Shown here: one piece after another, positions 34,916-43,283 of the stretch | Layout of the letters: each line of letters starts with the position of its first letter | Position numbering within the stretch: position 1 is the first letter of the stretch | Notes under the pieces: generated by a model | What the model saw: only the letters and a program-made list of their open reading frames with translations | The model's database searches: none | What the model was told of the DNA's origin: nothing | Assembly (NCBI GenBank): GCA_016938685.1 | Contig: JAFGUD010000418.1 | Location: forward strand, 1-52,673 | DNA from: Bacteroidales bacterium | GTDB taxonomy: Bacteria > Bacteroidota > Bacteroidia > Bacteroidales > JAFGUD01 | DNA: 52,673 nucleotides | Direction of reading: 5' to 3' | Made by a program: the position numbers and the translations under genes

Positions 34916-36253
34916 ATGATAGAATTAAAAGGAAAATATTCAGAAGCAAAAATATTTATTGATGAAGTAGATGAAACTACTTATTCTCAGATAGTTCAGA
35001 TTGTTAATCATCCTACTTTTACTAATCCTGTGAGAGTAATGCCTGATACTCATGCAGGAGCTTCAAATTCTGTAATTGGTTTTACTATGAAATTGGCTGA
35101 AAGTATTATTCCCAATACTGTTGGTGTTGATATTGGTTGCGGAATGATTTCTGCTAAAATTCATAAGTCGGTTGAAGGTTTTAAGTTTGAAGAAGTTGAT
35201 AAAAAAATAAGGAAAGTTATTCCTATTGGTAACACGAATGGAATTCATAAATCACCAATCATAAGTTTTGAAAAGCAATTTAAATTTGAAAAGGCAAAAG
35301 ATATTCTTTGGAAATTCACTAAAAATTTCAATAATATTTATAAAACTTCTTTTATTCCAATTGATTATAACTATAATTGGTTTCAAAAACTTTGCAATAC
35401 AATAAAAGTGGACATCGGTTATGTTGAACAAAGCCTTGGCTCTCTTGGAGGAGGAAACCACTTTATCGAAATTGGTCAATCTTCAACTGATTCATCTGTT
35501 TGGTTAACTGTTCATACCGGCAGTCGAAATTTTGGGAAGAAAGTTGCTGATTATCACACTAATATTGCTAAAAATCTTTCAAGTTTTGATAAAAAAGGAT
35601 TTGAAAAAGAATTTAAAAAAATTAAAGAACAACTAAAAAAACAAGGGAAAAATTCGGAAATTCAAAATCTTAGAACTCAATTGCGAGATAAGTATTCTAC
35701 TCAAAAAACAGATGTTCCTGTTAGTATGCTTTACTTGAAAGAACAAAATATGTATGATTATTTTGTGGATATGATTTTTGCACAAATATATGCTTCAACT
35801 AACAGAAAAATTATTGTCGAAAATATTGTAAAAATTCTTGGTCTAAAAGTTATTGAAAGTATAGAAAGTGTTCATAATTACATTGATTTTGAGGATTTTA
35901 TAATTCGTAAAGGAGCAATAAGAGCATATAAAGGTGAAAAAATGATAATCCCGTTTAACATGGCTGATGGAATTTTAATTTGCGAAGGAAAATCAAATTC
36001 AGATTGGAATTTTTCTGCTCCACATGGCGCCGGAAGGGGTCTAAGTCGTACTCAAGCAAAGCAAAAGCTTAGTTTTGATGAGTATAAAAAAATTATGGAC
36101 GAACGTAATATTTTTACCACATCTGTCCATAATTCAACTCTTGATGAAGCTCCAATGGCTTACAAAAGTGCAGAAATCATTGAAAAGGCTATTGAGCCAA
36201 CTGCGAAAGTTTTATTCAGGTTAAAACCTCTCTATAATTTAAAAGCTAACTAG
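34916..36253 (+). CDS. rtcB: RtcB-family RNA ligase
   Basis: 445 residues. RtcB ligases join RNA 2',3'-cyclic phosphate or 3'-phosphate ends to 5'-hydroxyl ends using GTP and Mn2+. Metal ligands and motifs are visible: VMPDTHAG, VGVDIGCGM with C75, GGGNHFIEI, HTGSRNFG, and SAPHGAGR with H370, the histidine that is guanylylated. It is read together with glutaminase. No RtcA, RtcR or archease gene is adjacent, so its use in stress repair or tRNA healing cannot be told. The sequence has PDTHAG where canonical E. coli-type RtcB has PDVH, suggesting a different subgroup. Confidence 0.9.
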   Translation: MIELKGKYSEAKIFIDEVDETTYSQIVQIVNHPTFTNPVRVMPDTHAGASNSVIGFTMKLAESIIPNTVGVDIGCGMISAKIHKSVEGFKFEEVDKKIRKVIPIGNTNGIHKSPIISFEKQFKFEKAKDILWKFTKNFNNIYKTSFIPIDYNYNWFQKLCNTIKVDIGYVEQSLGSLGGGNHFIEIGQSSTDSSVWLTVHTGSRNFGKKVADYHTNIAKNLSSFDKKGFEKEFKKIKEQLKKQGKNSEIQNLRTQLRDKYSTQKTDVPVSMLYLKEQNMYDYFVDMIFAQIYASTNRKIIVENIVKILGLKVIESIESVHNYIDFEDFIIRKGAIRAYKGEKMIIPFNMADGILICEGKSNSDWNFSAPHGAGRGLSRTQAKQKLSFDEYKKIMDERNIFTTSVHNSTLDEAPMAYKSAEIIEKAIEPTAKVLFRLKPLYNLKAN

Positions 36254-36272
36254 TTCAAAAACATACAGTTCG

Positions 36273-37376
36273 TTACTTTTTAGCAACCATTTTGTCAAAC
36301 CATGAGCCAACCAATTTTTCAATTCCTGAAAATATATATTCAACAGTCAAACCTGCAACATAAGCTACTATTAGTGGACCTAATGACCTAATGATTATAA
36401 AACTTTCTTGTTGTTTTAAATCTCCCCAGAATACACCTACTGCCAAACCTGCAATTGTTCCTAAAATTAGTCTGAGAATGTAGTTGATGTTACTTTCTTT
36501 TGTAAATTGCATTCTGTGAGTCTGTTGACTTAATGCTCTTAAAACAAATGTTAAAGCTCCTAATAAACCATAAAATAAAGGTAAAATGTATAGTCCAATT
36601 ACAAGTACATAATTTTGTGCGTTTTGAATTATTTCTATGTTTTCGTTTAGTGCCGCTTCGGGAGCCATAGGTGGTGCAGGTAAACCATTTTCATCTATGC
36701 TTTCAACGGTTTGTTCTGTTGGTTGTGTTTTGCCTAAAAAAAAGAATTTCTCAACGTATTCTGTCCACCCTTTTAAAAGCTTAATATTACTTTCTCTTTC
36801 TGTGTTTACCTCATAAAGCTCATTTTGTAATCTGTCTCTTTTTTGTTGAGCATTTAAATTAATGCTGTTTTCACTAATAAGTTCCATTTCATCTAACTGT
36901 GCTTCAATGCTTTTAATTCTTTCGTCGCCTGCTTGAATTCTGTTTAATCTTATTGAACCAATTGAGAAATAAATATGCAGAATAAGCATAAGTACCATGG
37001 TTAAAACACCAAATATTGTATAAAAACGAACTGTTCGATAAGCAAGTGTGTCTTGTCTTTTTTTTCCGATAAGACGTTGAAATCTGTTAGGGTTTTTTAT
37101 TATTGTTTCATGCGAAGCTTTTAAACTATCTACATTAACAGGTTTTATTAGAGCTGTTAACTCTTTGTAAGCCATCCAAAAATCTATTTCAATTTCTCTT
37201 GTCCACTCGTTAGATTCAAAAATTCTTTTTGCATCAGTTAATGTTTCTACATTTTTTTTGTTAATATCTAAACCTGATTCGGAACAATAATATAAAACTA
37301 ATTCTGCGTTTTTCAAAGCATCAGTTACTAATTCAGTTGCATGAAATTTTGGCATTGGAATTTTATTTTCTTCCAT
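36273..37376 (-). CDS. Membrane protein with central coiled coil, unknown function
   Basis: 367 residues. A soluble, acidic N-terminal part (1-115) is followed by a membrane helix (about 118-140), a charged coiled coil (about 145-200, IKSIEAQLDEMELI through RLQNELYEVNTERE), a Pro-rich linker with GLPAPPMAPEA (about 231-241), and three more hydrophobic segments (about 255-279, 299-317 and 326-349). No enzyme motif is visible and I do not recognise the family. Topology suggests the coiled coil projects to one side between the first and second helices. It converges on rtcB with 19 bases between stop codons and is divergent from the M1 peptidase gene. Confidence 0.7.
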   Translation of the reverse strand: MEENKIPMPKFHATELVTDALKNAELVLYYCSESGLDINKKNVETLTDAKRIFESNEWTREIEIDFWMAYKELTALIKPVNVDSLKASHETIIKNPNRFQRLIGKKRQDTLAYRTVRFYTIFGVLTMVLMLILHIYFSIGSIRLNRIQAGDERIKSIEAQLDEMELISENSINLNAQQKRDRLQNELYEVNTERESNIKLLKGWTEYVEKFFFLGKTQPTEQTVESIDENGLPAPPMAPEAALNENIEIIQNAQNYVLVIGLYILPLFYGLLGALTFVLRALSQQTHRMQFTKESNINYILRLILGTIAGLAVGVFWGDLKQQESFIIIRSLGPLIVAYVAGLTVEYIFSGIEKLVGSWFDKMVAKK

Positions 37377-37543
37377 ATAATGATTTGATTATGAGTTGAT
37401 TATTTGTGATAATTTTATTTTATTCAACTTTAAAAATAGTAAAAAATATTTAACATTAAACAATCTATTGCAATAAATTTATTAGAATTGCAGAGCAAAT
37501 TTGTATACTTAGGATTGGTTTCCTTGATTTTAATATTATTATT

Positions 37544-39565
37544 ATGAAAAAATATTTTGTGTTTGTTATTTTTCTTGTTTTTGTTGGTTCGGCTTTAGCT
37601 CAATCCAGAAGGGATTCTATAGATGTTTTAAATTATCGAATAAGTCTAACTATTCCCGATTTTAAACAAAAACATATTTCCGGAAATACAATTGTCACTT
37701 TAAAGCCTGTTTTTGAAGGAACAAAAACAATTTCGCTTGATTTTTTGGGTCTTGAAATTGAAAAAGTTTTAGTTAATGACAAGAAATATAAAAATTGGTC
37801 ATACAACGATTCTGTTTTATTGATAAGTTTTAAAAATGAATTAAATAAAGAAGGACATCTTGATGTTCAGGTTTATTATTCAGGACACCCAAAGGAAGAT
37901 AAAGATTGGGGTGGCTTTTATTTCTCATCAGTTGATGCTTTTAATATGGGCGTTGGAATGGCTTCTGTTCCGCATTCTTTTGGACGGGTTTGGTTTCCTT
38001 GTAATGATAATTTTACCGATAAAGCAACTTATGATTATTATATTCGTGTAAATGATAAGTATGTAGTGTCAAGTGGAGGGAAAGAAATACCTGTTATAAT
38101 GAAACCCGAAGGCCAAACAATTTATCATTGGAAACAATCAAATCCAATTCCAACTTATTTAGCTGCTATTAATGTTGCAGGTTATGAGGTTATTAGAGAT
38201 ACTTTTATTGGGTTAGAACGAAATATTCCGATTGAAATTTTCACTTTTAGTGGGAAGAAAGAATATACAAAAAAAAGTTTGGAGAAACTAAAAGATGTAA
38301 TGTCAGTTTATGAGGAGCTTTTTGGTGCATATCAATGGGAAAAAATAGGATATTCTGAAACATCTTTTCAAGCCGGAGCAATGGAACATGCGGAAAATAT
38401 TGCTATTACGAGTTATGCTTTTAATGGACAATTAAATGGAGAATCGCTTATTTACCATGAACTTTCGCATAGTTGGTTTGGTAATTTAGTTACTTGTGAA
38501 TCAGCAAAAGATATGTGGCTCAACGAGGGTTGGGCATCTTATTGTGAGTCAATTTTTATGGAAAATATTTATGGTTCTCAACAGTTTAGAGATTATAATC
38601 GTGCAAGACATTTTGAGGTTGTTCATCTTGCTCATCAAAAAGATCATGGATATCGTTCTGTTGGAAATATGGATATAAATTTCACTTATGGAACAACAAT
38701 TTATGAAAAAGGAGCCGAAGTTGTTCATACTTTGCGGAATTATATTGGAGATAGTTTGTTTTTTCCGGCTGTACAGGTTTACCTTAAAAAATATGCTTTT
38801 TCTAATGCAAATACAGGAGATTTAAAAAATACTTTAGAAGAAGAAACCGGAATGAAACTTGATGATTTTTTCGACTTTTGGGTCTTCACAAAAGGTTTTG
38901 CTCATTTTGAGATTTCAGATTTTTTAGTTAAAGAAAATGACAATGGCTATGAGGTTTATGTTAAATTACTTCAAAGATTAGTTGAAGCTGATAAGTATGC
39001 GAATTCCAATAGAATTGAAATAAGTTTTATGGATTCGTCATTCAATACCGTAAGTAGAATTTTTGAATTTTCAGGAGCCGAGGGAAAGCAATCTTTTGAA
39101 ATTCCTTTTTATCCGGCTTTGATAATGCTTGATATGTACGAAAAAACTTCTGATGCCACAATTGATAAGTATTCTTTTATTGTTAATAAGGGAGAATATG
39201 TTTTTGATGAATGTTTGTTTGATGCTGTCGTTACAGAAATATCTGATACTTCTTTTTTACGGGTTATAAGTAATTGTATTGAACCGAATAATTCAAAAAT
39301 GCCCGGTTATTTGTTTCAAAAAAAATATTATTGGACAGTTGAGGGGATTTGGAATGAAGATTTTGAGGCAAAAGGACGATTTTATTTAACAACTTTGATG
39401 GATATGAATTTCACGAAACTTTATAAACCAAGGGACTTTATTTTAATGTATAGAGAAAATATGAATGAAAAGTGGAGTGAAATAGAATCTAATAAAATGA
39501 CTGAATATTTGGAAGCCGAACTCAAAGTGGGGCAATATGCCATTGCTGTTAAAACTTACGAATAA
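37544..39565 (+). CDS. M1-family metallopeptidase (aminopeptidase N-like), secreted
   Basis: 673 residues with a signal peptide (about 1-19, ending ALAQ). The zinc site is complete: H305-E306-x-x-H309 and E328 in the HELSH...NEG arrangement with 18 residues between. The exopeptidase motif reads GAMEH instead of the classical GAMEN, a variant seen in other bacterial M1 proteins. The N-terminal beta domain contains YYSGHPKEDKDWGGFYFS; the C-terminal 230 residues lack the full ERAP-type helical domain, so this is the shorter form. No T9SS sorting domain is seen, so a periplasmic role is likely. It shares a terminator with dacB. Confidence 0.92.
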   Translation: MKKYFVFVIFLVFVGSALAQSRRDSIDVLNYRISLTIPDFKQKHISGNTIVTLKPVFEGTKTISLDFLGLEIEKVLVNDKKYKNWSYNDSVLLISFKNELNKEGHLDVQVYYSGHPKEDKDWGGFYFSSVDAFNMGVGMASVPHSFGRVWFPCNDNFTDKATYDYYIRVNDKYVVSSGGKEIPVIMKPEGQTIYHWKQSNPIPTYLAAINVAGYEVIRDTFIGLERNIPIEIFTFSGKKEYTKKSLEKLKDVMSVYEELFGAYQWEKIGYSETSFQAGAMEHAENIAITSYAFNGQLNGESLIYHELSHSWFGNLVTCESAKDMWLNEGWASYCESIFMENIYGSQQFRDYNRARHFEVVHLAHQKDHGYRSVGNMDINFTYGTTIYEKGAEVVHTLRNYIGDSLFFPAVQVYLKKYAFSNANTGDLKNTLEEETGMKLDDFFDFWVFTKGFAHFEISDFLVKENDNGYEVYVKLLQRLVEADKYANSNRIEISFMDSSFNTVSRIFEFSGAEGKQSFEIPFYPALIMLDMYEKTSDATIDKYSFIVNKGEYVFDECLFDAVVTEISDTSFLRVISNCIEPNNSKMPGYLFQKKYYWTVEGIWNEDFEAKGRFYLTTLMDMNFTKLYKPRDFILMYRENMNEKWSEIESNKMTEYLEAELKVGQYAIAVKTYE

Positions 39566-39573
39566 AAATTATA

Positions 39574-39612
39574 AATTTAATGCAGCCGTTTTTGTTTCGA
39601 CTGCATTAAATT
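39574..39612. terminator. Bidirectional hairpin between M1 peptidase and dacB
   Basis: A perfect 12-bp stem (39574-39585 with 39601-39612), loop of 15 bases, in the short gap between converging genes. T-rich sequence follows on the plus side (TTCTTTTTAG). Confidence 0.7.
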
Positions 39613-39632
39613 CTTTTTAGAAATATTGTTTT

Positions 39633-41123
39633 TTATAAATCTAAATTTACTAAAGCGATCATAATAGCTTCCATTTTTTTTATCGATTCTGACGAAGAGC
39701 AATTGTAATTGTTTATTAGCGCTGCAAATGCAATTTCACGTCCTGAATTTGATATTGTGTATCCGGCATAACATCTTACTTTTCTGATTGAGCCACTTTT
39801 AGCGTGTACTTTACCCTGAGCAACAGTTCCTTTGCATACTCTTTTTAAAGTTCCACTTTCACCACTTACAGGCAATGATTTATAAAATGTTTCAAAATTA
39901 TTGCTTGTTTTTTGCATGTATCTTAGAATAAATACCAATTGTTTAGCAGACACATAATTGTAATGAGATAATCCACTTCCATCATTGATTGACAATCCGT
40001 TTATATCCATTCCTTTTGTTGCCCAAAAGTTTTCCATTACGTTGGTTGCCGATTTAATTTCGTTAACTCCTCCTTTTTTAATACCTACTTCTATAAGAAA
40101 ATGTTCTGCAAAAAGATTAACGCTATTCATATTTAATGTGTAAATAATATCTGATAACGAAGGTGAATATGTAACTGTAATATTTGTTCTTTTGTTTTTA
40201 AATATTTCAATATCCTTCATCAATCTAATTGTTGTCGGTTCTTTTAAAATAACAATCCCATTTTCTGATAATTTTACAAAAAGTTCATGTGCTGCTAAAA
40301 AAGCAGGATCTGGGATAGCTCCTTTTACTTCGTAATCAGTTTTTCCCAGCGGCAACTTTCCGTTTATATAACGATTGTATGTATATGGAGTACCAAATAT
40401 ATACGATTGATCATCATAGATTTTTGCGGACACTACTTGGTTATCAATTGTTAATCCAGGGATTTGTGGTTCAATGCTTGTTATGGTAGTTTTACCGCCA
40501 ATTGAAGAACTAGTGTTAAAGTGAAGTGTATAAAAATTATCATAAATACTTAATCCACAAGGTCCTGCTCCAAAATAATTTCCGAAGTCTTCCCAAGACC
40601 AAGTAGGTGGGACCATATCCCATGAATAAATTGTTGCATCTCCAATAATGTGTCCCGTTATAGTATCAATGTTTAAATCTTTTACAGCTTTTGCCCAATC
40701 ATCGAGAAATTGATGATATTTGGTTGATTGGTAGTATTTTGAGCCTAATGTTGGATCGCCTCCACCTTTGATATATAAATTGCCGTGCAGAGTATGTGTT
40801 GCAGTATCTATGTATCCATCATACTGAACTGTTGTTTCAAATCTGTAGTTTGATCCTAGCACTTCTAATGCAGCAGCCGAAGTGATAACCTTCATCGTTG
40901 AGGCAGGTTTTAAGCACAAGTCCGGATTTAGTTCGGCAATTACTTCGCCTGTCGCTACATCTATTGCATAAAATGAAATTCCGGCGTTTTTTAAATCAGA
41001 GTCTGATTCTAATTTTTTTACTGCTTGAGTTACTGAATGGTCTTTGTTTTTTAGACTTTGTGCGTTTGTCAAACTTGTAATTGATAAGAGTAGTACAAAA
41101 AATAAAAATGTTTTAAACTTCAT
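39633..41123 (-). CDS. dacB: D-alanyl-D-alanine carboxypeptidase/endopeptidase (PBP4, S13 family)
   Basis: 496 residues with a signal peptide (about 1-21). Penicillin-binding motifs are in order: SxxK as S75-T-M-K78 in KPASTMK, the SxN-type motif in DGSGLSHYN, and KSG in HAKSGSIRKV. The long insert between the first two motifs is typical of PBP4. It trims stem peptides and can cleave cross-links of peptidoglycan in the periplasm. The start overlaps the end of the upstream membrane-protein gene by 11 bases, placing it third in the porZ-yfhO-dacB operon. The C-terminus (SSSESIKKMEAIMIALV) is family-like. Confidence 0.93.
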   Translation of the reverse strand: MKFKTFLFFVLLLSITSLTNAQSLKNKDHSVTQAVKKLESDSDLKNAGISFYAIDVATGEVIAELNPDLCLKPASTMKVITSAAALEVLGSNYRFETTVQYDGYIDTATHTLHGNLYIKGGGDPTLGSKYYQSTKYHQFLDDWAKAVKDLNIDTITGHIIGDATIYSWDMVPPTWSWEDFGNYFGAGPCGLSIYDNFYTLHFNTSSSIGGKTTITSIEPQIPGLTIDNQVVSAKIYDDQSYIFGTPYTYNRYINGKLPLGKTDYEVKGAIPDPAFLAAHELFVKLSENGIVILKEPTTIRLMKDIEIFKNKRTNITVTYSPSLSDIIYTLNMNSVNLFAEHFLIEVGIKKGGVNEIKSATNVMENFWATKGMDINGLSINDGSGLSHYNYVSAKQLVFILRYMQKTSNNFETFYKSLPVSGESGTLKRVCKGTVAQGKVHAKSGSIRKVRCYAGYTISNSGREIAFAALINNYNCSSSESIKKMEAIMIALVNLDL

Positions 41124-43266
41124 GTTCGTGTATTTTAATGTTGTTTTTTTGTTTTATTGATATGTAAACTAGACTTAGAACTAATATCAAAAAAGAAAAA
41201 GTACTTATCCAAAAAGAGATTATTATTTTATTGTTTACAAATTTAAAAACAATTTCATGTTCGCCTTTTGGAACGATAATGCTTTGTTGAGAGTAATTTA
41301 CTTCTATAATGTCAACTTTTTTATTATCTACAAATGCTTGCCAATATGGATAATAATTTTGCATGAAAACAAGTAACGAGTTTTGACTAATATTCACTTT
41401 TGCCTTGATTAATTGAGGATTATAATCTGTTATTTCGATGTAATTTGTAGATTTATTTTCTAAGTTATTGTTTAATAAGTTTTTACTTGTTGTTATAACT
41501 AATCCGTTTGAGTTGTTTTTTACGAAAGAAGTGTCTAAATTGTCGTGTGAAAGAATAATGTTCGTTGCAAAAAACAATAAATTGTTATTTAATAATTCCT
41601 TAAAAAATCCGGAATTTTCAAAATTTGTGAAGTTGTTTAGTTGGTATGGACCTACACCATCATAAGCTGTTTTTTTGTGAAAATAGTTTTTGTTTCGCCA
41701 TAAAATGCCAATATTTGGTGACTTATCGTTAATGGTTACAATTTTTTCGTTATTATTTGGAACAGGAAATCCCTTTGGTAATTTATTTATTTCTTTTTGT
41801 AAATCTTTTTGTTTGTAGTCAGAATTAATAAAATCATTTGAGTTTAGTTGAATACTTGCAGTCATATCAATGACAAAGGAAAAAATAATTAGAAGGTTTT
41901 TGATTTTTTGATTTTTTACAAAAATTAAAGCAATTAAAAATATGGTTATAGTAAAAATATGAAATGCTCCTTGAAATAATATCTTTCTAATTAAGTCTTT
42001 GTTTAATAAATCAATTTTAGGGATACTATTTTCTGTTTTGTATTTTATGAAAAAGAAAATCATTAGAATTATAAAAATAGCCAGTGATATTAAAATGTAT
42101 TTGTTAAATTTTTTTTGAAGTTTTAAATCTTTGGAAATTTTTAGAAGTATAGCTCCTACAACAATTGAAAACGCTAATATTCCAAAAAAACGGAATAAAC
42201 TTGGAAACCTGAACATGTTAAAGAAAGGCAAAACATAGTAGAAAATTTTTCGGAATGGGAAAATATGTCCCATTGCAGTCATGAAAGCAAAGAAGCCTAA
42301 AAATATAAGAAGTTTTTGTGTCTTGTCCTTTTTTATGAATAAAGAAAAACAAATAATAAAAAATGAAATTATGCCAAAATAGCTAATCATTACAGATTTT
42401 TCTCCTCCCCAAAAATCGTGAGTGCCATAAGAAATTGCATAAGGAAAAATAAAAGATAAAAGCCCTCTTGGTTCAATTGATTCGCCGATGGCTCGTTCTA
42501 GAGAAATTCCATTTCCTCGTGGTATATTTTGATATGCTTCAAAAAGCGAAAAAATAGTTACAATATTTACTAAAAAGAATAGAATAAAGAGTATTAAGTG
42601 TTTTGTAATCAGTGTTTTAAGAAGGTTTTTGTCTTTCCTCGTTTTAATAATTTTGAATAAGAAAATAAAAACCAAAACATAAATTGTTGTTAAGAAAAAT
42701 GGAAAGTAACCGCCTGTAAATAAGAGGGATGTGAATAAAACTGTTGCAAAAACAGGTTTATATGATTTTGTGTTTTTGAAAATATTCAAATATGAATTAA
42801 AAATAAAAGGAATCCACGCTGCGCTGACAATCCATCCCATGTGTTGTGCATTCCCAACAAAAAAGCCGGAAAGCATGAAAATAACAGCGGAAATAAATCT
42901 ATAATTTAGGTCTTGTATAAAATGTTTTGTTAAAATAAACATTCCAAAACCAGCCATAAAAACGTGAAATACAAATTCTAGATGGATTGTGTAAATATTA
43001 TATCCAAATGTTATCGAAATAAGATGCGAAATGGGGTACCAAGTTTGGGCATCAAAATAAAGAGGGAAACCCAGTTTTGCATAAGGAGACCAAAGTGGTA
43101 AAATTCCATTTTGAAGACTTTCTCCAATAAAATATCGCCAAGGAATTGTTATTGCAATAAAATCCCATTTAAGAGTGTACTGTAATAAAGCAATTTTCCA
43201 AAATGCAAAAATTGATATTGATAGAAGGATTAAAAAATATTTAATTTCTTTTTTAGGCATCGACAA
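41113..43266 (-). CDS. YfhO-family multi-pass membrane protein
   Basis: 717 residues. About twelve membrane helices are followed by a C-terminal extracytoplasmic domain (about 475-680) and a last helix (about 682-705). The N-terminal loop with LPLWSPYAKLGFPLYFDAQTWYPI and the segment AGFGMFILTK are typical of the YfhO (PF09586) group, related in shape to GT-C glycosyltransferases; the C-terminal YYPYWQAFVDNKKVDI block is also characteristic. In Gram-positives YfhO glycosylates teichoic acids; the Bacteroidota members are not characterised to my knowledge. It sits 17 bases after porZ and overlaps dacB, so it could act in glycan work at the envelope. That is inference. Confidence 0.85.
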   Translation of the reverse strand: MSMPKKEIKYFLILLSISIFAFWKIALLQYTLKWDFIAITIPWRYFIGESLQNGILPLWSPYAKLGFPLYFDAQTWYPISHLISITFGYNIYTIHLEFVFHVFMAGFGMFILTKHFIQDLNYRFISAVIFMLSGFFVGNAQHMGWIVSAAWIPFIFNSYLNIFKNTKSYKPVFATVLFTSLLFTGGYFPFFLTTIYVLVFIFLFKIIKTRKDKNLLKTLITKHLILFILFFLVNIVTIFSLFEAYQNIPRGNGISLERAIGESIEPRGLLSFIFPYAISYGTHDFWGGEKSVMISYFGIISFFIICFSLFIKKDKTQKLLIFLGFFAFMTAMGHIFPFRKIFYYVLPFFNMFRFPSLFRFFGILAFSIVVGAILLKISKDLKLQKKFNKYILISLAIFIILMIFFFIKYKTENSIPKIDLLNKDLIRKILFQGAFHIFTITIFLIALIFVKNQKIKNLLIIFSFVIDMTASIQLNSNDFINSDYKQKDLQKEINKLPKGFPVPNNNEKIVTINDKSPNIGILWRNKNYFHKKTAYDGVGPYQLNNFTNFENSGFFKELLNNNLLFFATNIILSHDNLDTSFVKNNSNGLVITTSKNLLNNNLENKSTNYIEITDYNPQLIKAKVNISQNSLLVFMQNYYPYWQAFVDNKKVDIIEVNYSQQSIIVPKGEHEIVFKFVNNKIIISFWISTFSFLILVLSLVYISIKQKNNIKIHEHEV

Positions 43267-43283
43267 TCAAGATCGTTCTTAGT

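Noticed and set aside
33177..36253. A three-gene VWA-glutaminase-RtcB system
   Set aside because: A T-tailed hairpin at 33942-33970 separates the VWA gene from the other two.
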